A DNA stretch of 64,000 nt from Paenibacillus sp. V4I7 (GTDB lineage Bacteria; Bacillota; Bacilli; Paenibacillales; NBRC-103111), in contig NZ_JAUSZD010000002.1 of the NCBI RefSeq assembly GCF_030817275.1, forward strand, positions 3,100,001 through 3,164,000. The letters run 5' to 3'. Of this stretch, positions 25,942 through 35,907 are shown one piece after another. Positions within the stretch are counted from its first letter, which is position 1; every line of letters begins with the position of its first letter. Made by a program: the position numbers and the translations under genes. The notes beneath the pieces are model-generated. The model saw only the letters and a program-made list of their open reading frames with translations, made no database searches and was not told the origin of the DNA.

Positions 25942-28900
25942 ATGAAATTGCAGAGCAGCACCTTACTGAAAGCTGTGTTGAGTTGTTTGTTGTTCGTGAG
26001 CCTCTTGGTGACCTCGGTCGTACCAGTGGGCAAGGCTTATGCGGATGACGAGTATGACGGACTAAGGGAAAAGTGGAGATCCTATCTACTCGGGGGAGCC
26101 TACTCGGAATCGGATCCCGATGTCATAACGAAGCTGAATGAACAATCGACCCTTGTGCAATCGACATGGGACAGTATGGAAAAGTCGAGCAGCCGAACGT
26201 ATTTATGGAGTGATCTCAATGACACCTCGGTCGATAATTTGACGAAATCCAGCTATATGTCGATTACGTACAGCCGATTATATACACTGGCTTTAGGGTA
26301 TGCGAGGCATGGATCGGCTTACTATCAGAACGCTGCTTTGCTCAGCGATATTATCAGCGGTCTTGATTGGATGTATACGAACCAATATAATGCTTCCGCC
26401 TCCATAGTCGGTAATTGGTTCGATTGGGAAGTTAACGTCCCGTTAACATTGAACAATATGACTGTCGTCCTATACACCGAATTAACGACTGCGCAGAAAA
26501 CGAACTATATGGCAGCGATTAATCAATTCGCACCCGACGCTACCATAACGAACGGAAGCACGGCGACGGGAGCAAACCGGGTGTGGAAAGCGACCGCAGT
26601 CGGCATTCGCGGAATGATTGTGAAAGACAGTGCCAAATTGGCTTCTTCGCGTGATGCGCTGACGGATGTCTTTACTTATGTGACGTCGGGCGACGGGTTT
26701 TATGCAGACGGTTCGTTCATCCAGCACACGGCTCACCCATATACAGGCGGATATGGTAAATCGCTGCTGGAAACGATCGTCCCTTTTATTTATTTGTTAA
26801 ATGGCTCGACGTGGGCGGTCGTGACTCCCGCTGCACAAAATTTGTATAACTGGATCTATGATTCGTTTGAACCGCTCATCTATAAGGGAGCCATGATGGA
26901 TATGTCCCGGGGGAGAGAAATATCCAGACGGGCTTCCCAAGATCATGCACTAGGTGCCAAAGTGATGGCACCGATCCTTCAGATGACGCAATTCGCCCCG
27001 GCAGCGGATGCAGCAAGATTGAAAAGTATGGTCAAATACTGGCTGCAGGAGGATACGTACTACAATTTCAATACCAATGCGACCCTTTATCATTTGGGGT
27101 TAGCCAAGCAGATCCTCAACGATACATCCATAATTTCGAGAGGGGAATTAATTAAGTATAATCAGTATCCGTCCATGGATCGTGCGGTTCAGCTGCGTCC
27201 GGGCTTTGGCTTTGCGCTTAGCATGTCCTCGAGCCGGATATACAACTATGAATCGATTAACTTGGAAAACCTGAAGGGCTGGTACACCGGCGAAGGCATG
27301 ACCTATTTATATAACAATGATTTGGGGCAGTACAGTGACGAGTATTGGGCCCTCGTGGATAAATACCGGCTGCCGGGAACAACTGTGGACGTCAGAACGC
27401 GTGCGGACAGCTCGGGGAGCAATTACAAAAGCGCTAATAATTGGGTCGGCGGCACAAGCGCAGCGAACCAATATGGCGTATCCGGCATGGAGTTAGACGC
27501 GTGGAGCAGTACGCTCACAGCTAAAAAATCCTGGTTTATGTTTGACAATGAAGTTGTAGCGCTCGGTTCGGGTATTACAAGCACGGACAATCGCGCGATT
27601 GAAACGATTGTGGAGAATCGGAAAATCAACGATGCCGGCGACAATGCGCTCACAGTAAACGGCAGTGCGAAATCCTCGGCGCTCGGCTGGTCGGAAATGA
27701 TGACTGGCGTGAATTGGATGCATCTGGCCGGTCAATCGGCAGGCTCTGATATCGGCTACTTTTTCCCAGGCGGTACGACGATTAAAGGACTTCGTGAAGC
27801 GAGAACCGGAGGCTGGGACAGCGTCAATACGTACGCCAAAACGTTGGATACTACGGTGCTCACCAAAAACTTCTTAACGCTTTGGCAGGATCATGGCGCT
27901 AACCCGACTAATGGACAATATGCGTATGCGATCTTGCCTAATCAGTCGAGTGCTCAGGTTGCGAGTTATGCGGCCAATCCGGACTTTACGATTTTGGCCA
28001 ACACGGCCGACGTGCAGGCTGTTCAAGAAACGACGATCGGTGCGGTAGGCGCCAATTTCTGGAGCGATGCGGTTACAACGGTTTCCGTTGACGGCGCCCC
28101 GTATTTGACCAGCAACAAGAAGGCTTCGGTCATGGCTGTAGAGAATGGCGGCGAAATTGAGCTGGGCGTTTCGGATCCTACACAAGCCAATACAGGTACG
28201 ATAGAACTGGAGCTTCATAAGAGCGCAGCCGCCGTTGTCACTGCCGATTCAGGCGTGACGGTTGTTCAGCTTAGCCCTACAATCAAGCTATCTGTACAGG
28301 TGAATGGCCAAAAGGGAAAGTCGCTGCACGCAAAGCTAATACTGGGCATAGCTCCGTCGTCCGATGCCTTCGTGCGCAATGGCACCTATGTAGCTAATAA
28401 CTATGGCTCGAGTGTCCAACTTGAGGTGAAAAATGACATCGCTTCTTATGCACGGGAGGGATTCGTGCAATTTGATCTCTCTGCTTTCTCGGGCTCTGTT
28501 GCAAGCGCGAAGGTGAAGTTGACGCCAGTGAATGTCGGCATGGCAGGAATTACGAATGAAGCAGCGGTTGTAAGTGACAGCAGCTGGACGGAAACGCTGC
28601 TCACCTGGAACAACAAGCCTGCTTCAAGCGCTGTGATTGGCACCTGGACGCCAGTGCTAAATATACCCATTGAGCTGGATGTGACCTCTCAAGTACAGGG
28701 CGCTTTGAGCGGCGATAAAAAACTCTCACTGCGTATTTATGCGCCGACTAATCAGGGGACCCAAGGTTTCGCCTTTTATGGTTCGAAAGAGCAGACTGAT
28801 CCTGCGAAACGTCCCGTACTTGTCATCGTGCAGCCGATTAGCGTCGCTGCGGCAGCCGACAGCTATGTGCGCAACGGAACCTATGCGGGAGTTAACTACA

Positions 28901-29334
28901 GCACGGCAACCGGACTCGTGACGAAGAACAGCACATCTGGATTCACACGGGAAAGCTATGTTAAATTTGATGTATCCGCCATCACTGGCACAATCTCCAG
29001 CGCTAAAGTCAGGTTGGTGCCGACAGGCGTCGGTTCGTCCTTGACGACGAATCAGGCGGAGCTCGTCAGCGACAACAGCTGGGGAGAATCGACCTTAACG
29101 TGGAATAATAAACCGGCTTCTGGCACAATGCTGGGCACTTGGAGCGGGATGGTTGTGGGGGTTCCTGTTGAAATCGATGTCACCAGCCAGGTTCAAACTG
29201 CTTTAGCCGGAGATCATCTCATTTCGCTGCGTATTTCTTCACCAACCGACGTGGGCTCTGCCGGGGATATTACGTATGGCTCCCGAGAGAAGTCGGATGC
29301 ATCGGTACGACCTGTTCTTATTATCCAGCCATAA
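25942..29334 (+). CDS. Secreted polysaccharide lyase family 8 (hyaluronate/chondroitin/xanthan lyase type) with two C-terminal DNRLRE/CBM96-like modules
   Basis: 1130 residues. A signal peptide ends near AYAD (residue 35). The alpha/alpha toroid contains NWFDWEVNVPLTLNNMTVVL (catalytic Asn region, about residue 158), FIQHTAHPYTGGYG (catalytic His and Tyr, about residue 258) and MSRGREISR (Arg, about residue 322). Beta-sandwich domains follow to about residue 800. Two repeats of about 160 residues, starting SSDAFVRNGTYVANNYGSS and ADSYVRNGTYAGVNYSTA, match DNRLRE-type carbohydrate-binding modules. The enzyme cleaves glycosaminoglycan- or xanthan-like chains outside the cell by beta-elimination, feeding the ABC importer downstream. 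Confidence 0.92.
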   Translation: MKLQSSTLLKAVLSCLLFVSLLVTSVVPVGKAYADDEYDGLREKWRSYLLGGAYSESDPDVITKLNEQSTLVQSTWDSMEKSSSRTYLWSDLNDTSVDNLTKSSYMSITYSRLYTLALGYARHGSAYYQNAALLSDIISGLDWMYTNQYNASASIVGNWFDWEVNVPLTLNNMTVVLYTELTTAQKTNYMAAINQFAPDATITNGSTATGANRVWKATAVGIRGMIVKDSAKLASSRDALTDVFTYVTSGDGFYADGSFIQHTAHPYTGGYGKSLLETIVPFIYLLNGSTWAVVTPAAQNLYNWIYDSFEPLIYKGAMMDMSRGREISRRASQDHALGAKVMAPILQMTQFAPAADAARLKSMVKYWLQEDTYYNFNTNATLYHLGLAKQILNDTSIISRGELIKYNQYPSMDRAVQLRPGFGFALSMSSSRIYNYESINLENLKGWYTGEGMTYLYNNDLGQYSDEYWALVDKYRLPGTTVDVRTRADSSGSNYKSANNWVGGTSAANQYGVSGMELDAWSSTLTAKKSWFMFDNEVVALGSGITSTDNRAIETIVENRKINDAGDNALTVNGSAKSSALGWSEMMTGVNWMHLAGQSAGSDIGYFFPGGTTIKGLREARTGGWDSVNTYAKTLDTTVLTKNFLTLWQDHGANPTNGQYAYAILPNQSSAQVASYAANPDFTILANTADVQAVQETTIGAVGANFWSDAVTTVSVDGAPYLTSNKKASVMAVENGGEIELGVSDPTQANTGTIELELHKSAAAVVTADSGVTVVQLSPTIKLSVQVNGQKGKSLHAKLILGIAPSSDAFVRNGTYVANNYGSSVQLEVKNDIASYAREGFVQFDLSAFSGSVASAKVKLTPVNVGMAGITNEAAVVSDSSWTETLLTWNNKPASSAVIGTWTPVLNIPIELDVTSQVQGALSGDKKLSLRIYAPTNQGTQGFAFYGSKEQTDPAKRPVLVIVQPISVAAAADSYVRNGTYAGVNYSTATGLVTKNSTSGFTRESYVKFDVSAITGTISSAKVRLVPTGVGSSLTTNQAELVSDNSWGESTLTWNNKPASGTMLGTWSGMVVGVPVEIDVTSQVQTALAGDHLISLRISSPTDVGSAGDITYGSREKSDASVRPVLIIQP

Positions 29335-29340
29335 ATTGAA

Positions 29341-29378
29341 CAAGAGCTGATACCGGGAAAACCGATATCAGCTCTTTC
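29341..29378 (+). terminator. Terminator after the PL8 lyase gene
   Basis: AAGAGCTGATACC (29342 on) pairs with GATATCAGCTCTT, followed by a short T-rich tail. Confidence 0.65.
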
Positions 29379-29493
29379 CGAATAAAAGTGGATATTCGCC
29401 CTTCACAGTAGTTTCTCCACACTGTGTTGCCTGGGAAAACCCGTTAAGATGAGAGTGTAAACAAGATCGCAAGAGACAAAGGGAGGATCACTT

Positions 29494-30870
29494 ATGAACA
29501 TGAAAAAGTCGCTGACCGTTCTGATGAGCGCCGCTATCATTACGGGATTAACAGCAGGATGCGGTACCAGTTCCGATCAGGGAGCCACGAACACTTCCTC
29601 GGCAACGGCAGCCGCCAAGAAAGAAAAAGTAAAATTGACGTACTGGACATATCAACGTCACGATGCGGATTACATTAAATCCAAAATCGAGGCGTTCAAT
29701 CAAGCGAACAAAGACAGCATTGAAGTGGAAATGACCATGATGGCGGAGAACTATCCGCAATCCGTGGATTTGGCTTTTGCCAGCGATCAAGCACCGGACG
29801 TGTTTGTGCCGAACGGCGCACTGGACAACTACACCAAAGGCTATTTCGAGCCGCTCAATAAGTATTTGACAGACGATATGAAAAAGAAATTTACGATCAA
29901 CGAAGGCGTCAACCAATTCGACGGAAATATCGTGTCGCTTCCAAATGTGGGATCGACAGTACGACTTGTCTATAACGTAGATATGTTTGAAAAAGCCGGC
30001 TTGCAGCCGCCGAAAACGTTAGATGAAATGGTGGCCGCAGCGAAAAAAATTACAGAGATCGGCAAGAAGGACGGCATCTACGGCTGGGCGCTTCCTTACA
30101 AAAATCCGTCCAGCTCACTTACGCGTTCTCTGCAGCAAATGGTTGAGCTGAACGGCATGCACTCGAGCGGCTTTGATTTTAAAACCGGTAAGTACGATTT
30201 CACCGGCTGGAAGCCTGCAGTTGAAGCGCTGCGTCAAATGAAAGCGGATGGCAGTACACTGCCAGGCGCCGAAGCGCTCGATATGGACCCGATGCGTGCA
30301 CAATTCGCGGAAGGTAAAATCGGCATGTACATGTCCTACTCCGTGGAGCCTGGCGTATACAAAAACCAATTCCCTCCGAAAATCAAATGGGATGCGGTAC
30401 AAATTCCGACCATCGGCGGCGGAGATCCGAAGGGCGTTATTAACTTCAATGGCGGAACCTGGTTGTCGATAAGCAGCAAATCCAAACATAAAGCGGAAGC
30501 TTGGAAGTTCATTCAGTACATGTACGGGGATGACATTATGCGCGGATACCATGAGAACGGCTTCGGATTGGCAACGAACAAACATGTGCTTGAAGGCGCC
30601 AAGGTGCCGTCGATCCCGGGAATCCAAAATTTTCTTCCGACGAAATATGATGCAGCATGGCCGCTCCCGCCAAGAGGTGTGAAGCCGCAGGGCAAAACGT
30701 GGGCGGAAGATTTTAACGCCTACATTCTTGTCGGCGGCGATCTTGATCAGTTCATTAAAGGTCTGAACCAACGCTACAACGAGGCTTATGACAAAGGGGT
30801 AAAAGACGGTTCGATTAAAGCAGTGCAAGCGAATCCGAATTTTGACCCGCGTTCCTTGCAAGGCAAATAA
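29494..30870 (+). CDS. ABC sugar-importer solute-binding lipoprotein (family 1)
   Basis: 458 residues with lipobox LTAGC (Cys23). After a short Ser/Thr/Ala linker comes the type 1 extracellular solute-binding fold (VKLTYWTYQRHDADYIKSKI; GMYMSYSVEPGVYKNQFPPK; GTWLSISSKSKHKAEAWKFI). It captures oligosaccharides released by the lyases and presents them to the two permeases. Start ATG 29494 after AAAGGGAGGATC. No ATPase gene is in the island; such importers commonly share a multi-purpose MsmX-like ATPase. Confidence 0.93.
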   Translation: MNMKKSLTVLMSAAIITGLTAGCGTSSDQGATNTSSATAAAKKEKVKLTYWTYQRHDADYIKSKIEAFNQANKDSIEVEMTMMAENYPQSVDLAFASDQAPDVFVPNGALDNYTKGYFEPLNKYLTDDMKKKFTINEGVNQFDGNIVSLPNVGSTVRLVYNVDMFEKAGLQPPKTLDEMVAAAKKITEIGKKDGIYGWALPYKNPSSSLTRSLQQMVELNGMHSSGFDFKTGKYDFTGWKPAVEALRQMKADGSTLPGAEALDMDPMRAQFAEGKIGMYMSYSVEPGVYKNQFPPKIKWDAVQIPTIGGGDPKGVINFNGGTWLSISSKSKHKAEAWKFIQYMYGDDIMRGYHENGFGLATNKHVLEGAKVPSIPGIQNFLPTKYDAAWPLPPRGVKPQGKTWAEDFNAYILVGGDLDQFIKGLNQRYNEAYDKGVKDGSIKAVQANPNFDPRSLQGK

Positions 30871-30914
30871 GTAAGCGAAGCGGCGAAGCATGCTGCTGGT
30901 GGAGGCGACTTTCT

Positions 30915-31808
30915 GTGACAAGAAGATGGAGAAGCTACACAGAGGCCTATACGTTTATTTTACCGAGTGCGACCTTAATGGCCGCACTCGGCATTTATCC
31001 GATCCTGTGGGCATTACGGTATATGTTTTACGACTATAAAGGATATGGTGCGGCGAAGTTTATCGGGATCGAGAATTTCCAAAGGCTGATGCATGATGAA
31101 CAGCTGTGGCACGCCGTTAAGAATACGCTCATCTATGGAGCGGGCAAAGTGCTGATTACGCTTCCGGTGGCGCTGCTGCTGGCCGTCATCTTGAATGGGA
31201 AGCTTCAAGGACGAAATTTCCTCCGGGGCATCTACTTCATGCCGACGATTTTAAGTACAGCCGTCATGTCGACGGTGTTTTATATCATTTTCAATACGTA
31301 TAACGGGCTCTTAAATCAGATCTTAAAATCGGTCGGACTGCCATCCGTTGAGTGGTTGGGGACAGAGCATGCGTTGCTCACGACCATCCTTATTGCCTTC
31401 TGGGGCGGGCTCGGGAATTACATGCTGTTATTTATCGCTGGTTTGCAGGGGATTCCCAAGGATGTCTATGAGAGCGCAGCAATCGATGGCGCGAATGGCT
31501 TGCAGAAGCTGGTTTATATTACGATTCCCATGCTCGGCCCTGTGCTAAATATCATTATGATGATTGCTATTATCAGCGCTTTGGAAAGCTACGAGTCGAT
31601 CATGGTGCTGACTGGCGGCGGACCTGCGGGGAAGACGGAAGTCATGTACTTATATTTGTTTAAGCTGCTGTTCCCTGTATCAACGGGTGAATCGATGACG
31701 CAGGAAATTGGGTATGGCTCGGCAGTTGCCTTTATTCTGGCTCTCGTCGTTGGCGCCATTACAGGACTCTATCTCTGGGTATCCAGGAAAATTAACAATA
31801 TTTACTAA
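30915..31808 (+). CDS. ABC sugar-importer permease, MalF/UgpA type
   Basis: 297 residues with six predicted helices and the EAA loop VYESAAIDGANGLQKLVYIT (about residues 185-204) that docks the ATPase. A GTG start at 30915 follows GGTGGAGG. Forms a heterodimer with the next permease. Confidence 0.94.
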   Translation: MTRRWRSYTEAYTFILPSATLMAALGIYPILWALRYMFYDYKGYGAAKFIGIENFQRLMHDEQLWHAVKNTLIYGAGKVLITLPVALLLAVILNGKLQGRNFLRGIYFMPTILSTAVMSTVFYIIFNTYNGLLNQILKSVGLPSVEWLGTEHALLTTILIAFWGGLGNYMLLFIAGLQGIPKDVYESAAIDGANGLQKLVYITIPMLGPVLNIIMMIAIISALESYESIMVLTGGGPAGKTEVMYLYLFKLLFPVSTGESMTQEIGYGSAVAFILALVVGAITGLYLWVSRKINNIY

Positions 31809-31837
31809 CTAATCGTGACAGAACGGAGTTGATCCGG

Positions 31838-32671
31838 ATGATTTCTCGTTTGATATCCAAAACTGCGATGTGGCTGTTCTTGCTCATCATCGCTGTGTTG
31901 ATCCTATTCCCGGTCGTTATGGCCATTCTAGGCTCATTGAAAAGCAACCACGAGCTGAATGCCGGAACGTCGATCCTGCCTGCGAGCTGGCAGTTTGACA
32001 ACTATGCGACGACTTGGGTGCAGGCTAAGTTTTCATCCTACGTTGTGAATAGCTTGATTTACAGCTTAGGGGGGACCGTCACCACGCTTATCGTCGTTTC
32101 GCTTGCTGCTTATGCGTTTGCCCGTAAAGAATTTCCTGGCAAGAAGCTGATGCTCGGTATTTACACCTCCATGATGTTCATCTCCCTGGGAGCTTTGACG
32201 CTTAAACCGCAGTTCGAGCTTATGGTCTCCCTTCATTTGCACAAATCTATTATCGGGATGATCATCATGATGACCGGTGCGGGCGGAAGCTCCTTCTTTA
32301 TCATGTATGCCTTTATAAAAAGCATTTCAAAAGATCTGGATGAAGCGGCGATGATCGATGGGGCGAGCTTTGCCCATATTTATCGGAAAATCATTCTCCC
32401 GCTAACACTTCCAGCAATCGGCATTGTCGGCTTATTCTCCTTCCGCAGTGGGTGGAATTCGTATCTCGTTCCGCTGGTCTTTACCATGTCGCAACCGAAG
32501 CTGCAGCCGTTAACGGTCGGACTTGTGAACCTGCGCTACGGCATTGCGGGAGCGATGCAGAGCCACCTCATGCTGGCCGGCGCCTGTATTTCCATGATTC
32601 CCATGCTGATTATTTATGTGCTGGCGAATAAAACTTTCATGCAAATGAACGTTGGCGGACTAAAGGGCTAA
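31838..32671 (+). CDS. ABC sugar-importer permease, MalG/UgpE type
   Basis: 277 residues, six helices, EAA loop DLDEAAMIDGASFAHIYRKI. ATG 31838 is preferred to TTG 31829 because the GGAG at 31825-31828 then has a 9 base spacing. It completes the membrane part of the importer. Confidence 0.94.
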   Translation: MISRLISKTAMWLFLLIIAVLILFPVVMAILGSLKSNHELNAGTSILPASWQFDNYATTWVQAKFSSYVVNSLIYSLGGTVTTLIVVSLAAYAFARKEFPGKKLMLGIYTSMMFISLGALTLKPQFELMVSLHLHKSIIGMIIMMTGAGGSSFFIMYAFIKSISKDLDEAAMIDGASFAHIYRKIILPLTLPAIGIVGLFSFRSGWNSYLVPLVFTMSQPKLQPLTVGLVNLRYGIAGAMQSHLMLAGACISMIPMLIIYVLANKTFMQMNVGGLKG

Positions 32672-32776
32672 GAGTTGGCCAGATTTACCAGGGATGTGAA
32701 GAAAGCGAGGAGTCTACTATTCGAGGGTGAAATTCGTTACAATGATCATAAGACATAGAAGGAACCGGGGGCAAAA

Positions 32777-34555
32777 ATGAAGCTCATTTATCGCATATCG
32801 TTTCAGCAAAGAGTTTGGATCGGATTCATTTTTGTCGTCACCGTAGCGGTAGCCGCTACGGGTTTGCTGTCTTACCGTATCGCGGCGAATATCTCCGAGA
32901 GCAACGCCTATAAGCTGAGCCAGGATACCTTGAATAAGACGTCTCAAGCACTGGATGAGAAGTTGGGGAAGGTTCGCACCTCCATTTTTTCCATGATCAT
33001 GAATCCCGATTACCAGAAAGCGGTGGGGTTTAACGCCAATTCAATACAGGATGCCAATTATTATACGTATTTATCGAGCATGCAGGACGTCTATGTTCAA
33101 CTGCGAACAATCGAGCCTATGATCGTATCCGCGCTGGTGGCGACTCCGAACGGCAATTATTATCAAATTACGCAGGCCTTGAAGCCGAAGTACTCGTTCT
33201 ATCAGTCTGACCTGTATCAGCGCATCATGGCACAAAAGGGGAAACATCGAGAGGTTTGGGTCGAAGGGCATGAGGACGCCATTTTTGAAGGTGGCAAACG
33301 ATTTATCACCTTTGTGACAGAAGGTATTTTGAATGATGTGTCTCGCGAGGTTTTCGTGGTAGCGAACATCAAGGAAGATGAATTGAAGAGGTTCGTCTAT
33401 ACCAATTTAAATTGGCGTGACGGCAGCTATATGTTGGTGAATCAGCAAGGCTTGGATGTATTTCAGTCGGATGCGGATGCCAATTTTTCGCAGAAATTAA
33501 AAGCGGACCCCCATTTTATTCAGGCGCTTCAGCAACAGGACGGCTTTTTTGAGTATGAAGCGAATCGTCAACACTACATGATTAATTTTACTAAGCTTAA
33601 AGTTGCCGGCGATTGGACACTCTTCAGTATTCTCCCAAAATCGCAGCTTTTCGAACAACTGGAAAGCCTGAAATGGACGATCATGACGATTATTATCTCC
33701 TGCCTGCTGATCGGATTTATTTTTGCAAGGTTCATGACCAGGTTCCTAATGAAGCCTCTTTTGAATTTGCAGCATGTCATGCTAAAGGTGGAAAATAATG
33801 ATTGGAGCGTCCGGTTTCAAAGTGATTATGTGGATGAAATTACACAGGTCGGCTTTCGCTTCAATCGGATGCTGGATGAAATCAACCGCTTGTTTCAGGA
33901 GGTTTCCGTTGCCGAAAAAGAGAAGCATATTTCTGAAATGAAAGCCCTGCAGGCGCAAATCGCTCCTCATTTTTTATACAACACATTAAATACGATTTAT
34001 TGGAAAAGTCAGCTTGAGCAATCTGAGGCTGTTCAAAAAATGGTGCTGGACTTGTCTAAGTTATTTCAACTCGGACTGAATAAAGGGGGGGAACTTACGA
34101 CGTTAAAGAACGAGCTGCAGCATATGGAGCACTATTTACTGATCCAGCAGGAGTGCTATGAGAACTTATTCGATTATTTTATTGAGCTCGATGAGGGCAT
34201 CGACGTTCAGCAATCGATTGTAAAAATCATTATTCAGCCATTGGTTGAAAATGCGATATTACATGGATTTAAAAATCGCCATGTAGGCGGAGAGATCAAA
34301 ATTGCGATCAAGCAATCCGAACGTTATTTAATTCTGACCGTTGAGGATAACGGCGAGGGGATGGTTGTCGGTGCATCGGGTGTCCAACGGGAGCAAAGTG
34401 CAAATTCGTCGGGCTATGCGCTCTTTAATATTCAGCGAAGATTGGAACTTCATTATGGTAGTGAGGCTACAGTGAAAGTGGAGAGCGAGATCGGGGCGTT
34501 TACAAGAATTACGCTTATGATTCCTCGCATCGGAGGAAATTTGGATGAAATTTGA
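32777..34555 (+). CDS. YesM-type sensor histidine kinase
   Basis: 592 residues. Two membrane helices (about residues 12-34 and 295-317) flank an extracytoplasmic sensor. Then come a HAMP linker (MKPLLNLQHVMLKVENNDWS), the His_kinase domain with phospho-acceptor His in QAQIAPHFLYNTLNTIYWK (near residue 398), and an ATPase domain with IIQPLVENAILHGFKNRH (N box) and VEDNGEGM (G box). The pairing with the AraC-type regulator at 22086 is inferred from family and proximity. It closes the island operon set. Confidence 0.94.
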   Translation: MKLIYRISFQQRVWIGFIFVVTVAVAATGLLSYRIAANISESNAYKLSQDTLNKTSQALDEKLGKVRTSIFSMIMNPDYQKAVGFNANSIQDANYYTYLSSMQDVYVQLRTIEPMIVSALVATPNGNYYQITQALKPKYSFYQSDLYQRIMAQKGKHREVWVEGHEDAIFEGGKRFITFVTEGILNDVSREVFVVANIKEDELKRFVYTNLNWRDGSYMLVNQQGLDVFQSDADANFSQKLKADPHFIQALQQQDGFFEYEANRQHYMINFTKLKVAGDWTLFSILPKSQLFEQLESLKWTIMTIIISCLLIGFIFARFMTRFLMKPLLNLQHVMLKVENNDWSVRFQSDYVDEITQVGFRFNRMLDEINRLFQEVSVAEKEKHISEMKALQAQIAPHFLYNTLNTIYWKSQLEQSEAVQKMVLDLSKLFQLGLNKGGELTTLKNELQHMEHYLLIQQECYENLFDYFIELDEGIDVQQSIVKIIIQPLVENAILHGFKNRHVGGEIKIAIKQSERYLILTVEDNGEGMVVGASGVQREQSANSSGYALFNIQRRLELHYGSEATVKVESEIGAFTRITLMIPRIGGNLDEI

Positions 34556-34766
34556 ACGGCGTCTTCATCTATGTAGATTTAATCCATCCCCAACTATAAA
34601 GCCGGGAATCCTTAGTAAATAAGGGTTTCTAGCTTATTTTTTTTATCACTAGTAAAATTTCAATACATAAGTTTATAATAGCCTCAATTTATTTTGGAAT
34701 CGATAGGATTGCAGGAATCGGTAATAAAATGTCAAGGGGGACTACTATGAATCTAACGAGACATCC

Positions 34767-35159
34767 GTGGAAAAAAATACGCTAAGAAGACTGATTCTCT
34801 CGTTTATTTGCATTCTTCTACCGCTCTATATCCTCAGCATGATCATTTACAATTGGGGGATCCGTACGTTACAAGACGAAATATCCAAATCCATGATCTT
34901 GCAAGTATCCCAATATTTTAGCGGGTTGGAGGAGGAGTTCAGACGAATTCAAACGTTGCAGTACGATGTCTTAAGCGACGACAATTTAAACGCGCTCGGA
35001 GCTATTCCTGATTCATTGAATGATATCGAGAAAATGCAAAGCATTCTAAAACTCCAGCAGCGGCTCAATGCCATTCGAAACAGCTCTACGTACATTAAGG
35101 ATGTGTGCGCTTACATACTGTCCGGCGACATAAACATAGGTGCTTTGAGATCCCCATAA
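34767..35159 (+). pseudogene. Truncated YesM-type histidine kinase, N-terminal fragment
   Basis: 130 residues from GTG 34767: one transmembrane helix (about residues 6-29) and the start of an outer sensor helix (EISKSMILQVSQYFSGLEEE), then abrupt loss of similarity at about 35125. The last codons (GDINIGALRSP) are read out of half-site I of a TGACAAGAAC-type element that begins at 35126. HAMP, kinase and ATPase domains are missing. It was once a second sensor kinase at the island's right edge, destroyed by the element or by recombination at it. Confidence 0.75.
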
Positions 35160-35226
35160 ATTGGGGATTTTTTATTTGAAAGCGCATATGTTTGTGTCGC
35201 GAAGCCACGACACAAACATATGCGCA
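35126..35226 (+). repeat. TGACAAGAAC element, copy B, inside a kinase gene
   Basis: Half-site I CGACATAAACATAGGTGC (35126). Hairpin GATCCCCATAAATTGGGGAT with T-run (35146 on). Inverted half-site II ending 35199. An 8 base spacer CGAAGCCA (35200-35207), then III CGACACAAACATATGCGC (35208). The distance from I to the end of II is 74 bases, against 72 at copy A and 74 at copy C. The arm sequence is private to this copy, but the layout is the same. Confidence 0.75.
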
Positions 35227-35282
35227 TAATCACGGGTTCATTGGGAGCAGTTGTTAATGATTTATATTTTTAGTCTGTTCGC

Positions 35283-35312
35283 TCCGCTAACGGGCAGCAT
35301 AGTTCAATAAAG
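35283..35312 (+). repeat. Array repeat, right box only; array resumes
   Basis: CGCTAACGGGCAGCATAGTT at 35284-35303. With the R box at 21637 it brackets the lyase island. Confidence 0.85.
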
Positions 35313-35383
35313 TGGTTTTATATTCTCGAAAATAGGACAAAACTTGAAGTAGTTCATGTATCAGAAGGAGAAAGTAAAAAAAG

Positions 35384-35563
35384 ATGGATTTCAAAGTAGG
35401 AGAATCATTAACATTCGAAAGCATTAGAGTAAAAGTAGTTGAAATCAAAGATAAATCAATTGTTTTTGAGGTCTTATCTACAGGCAATGAGGAAGATGAA
35501 GGTGACTTAATGGAAGTTCCAATGTCGTATATAGAAGAGAACAAACACAAAGTAATAAGATGA
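35384..35563 (+). CDS. Small acidic hypothetical protein
   Basis: 59 residues (starts MDFKVGESLTFESIRVKVVE), ATG 35384 with AGAAGGAGAAAG upstream at 35362-35373, a slightly long spacing. Beta-rich, with an acidic turn NEEDEGDLM. No family recognised. It follows the R box at 35283 as the first unit of the second array section. The regular codon pattern and ribosome site support it as a real gene. Confidence 0.55.
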   Translation: MDFKVGESLTFESIRVKVVEIKDKSIVFEVLSTGNEEDEGDLMEVPMSYIEENKHKVIR

Positions 35564-35646
35564 GGTACCTTGTTAAACTGCACTTATTTCACATTTTCTT
35601 TGAGTGGTAATAATAACAAGAAAAGTAAATTCGGGGTGAAGAATTT

Positions 35647-35832
35647 ATGCAATTTATCAATGAATATGTAAAATTGAGGATACCTTTGCGCCAAGGAAGC
35701 GGATCGAGGAACTTGAAGCATAGGTGTACGTTCACGAACCAAACTAAACGCAATTATAACAAAAGATGTTACCTTATATTTTTTGTGTCATTATTTTGGA
35801 ATCGAATAACTAACCAATGTAAGAAAACTTAA
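35647..35832 (+). CDS. Doubtful small ORF
   Basis: 61 codons from ATG 35647 with GGGGTGAAG upstream. The product is basic with a C-terminal hydrophobic patch and no recognisable pattern. It may be a decayed gene fragment rather than a gene. Included only because of the ribosome site. Confidence 0.25.
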   Translation: MQFINEYVKLRIPLRQGSGSRNLKHRCTFTNQTKRNYNKRCYLIFFVSLFWNRITNQCKKT

Positions 35833-35907
35833 CATTAAATTAATGCAATAGTCTGATTATTCTGATATAATGATAGTAATATAAACAATAGATTAGGGTG
35901 ATTCCTT

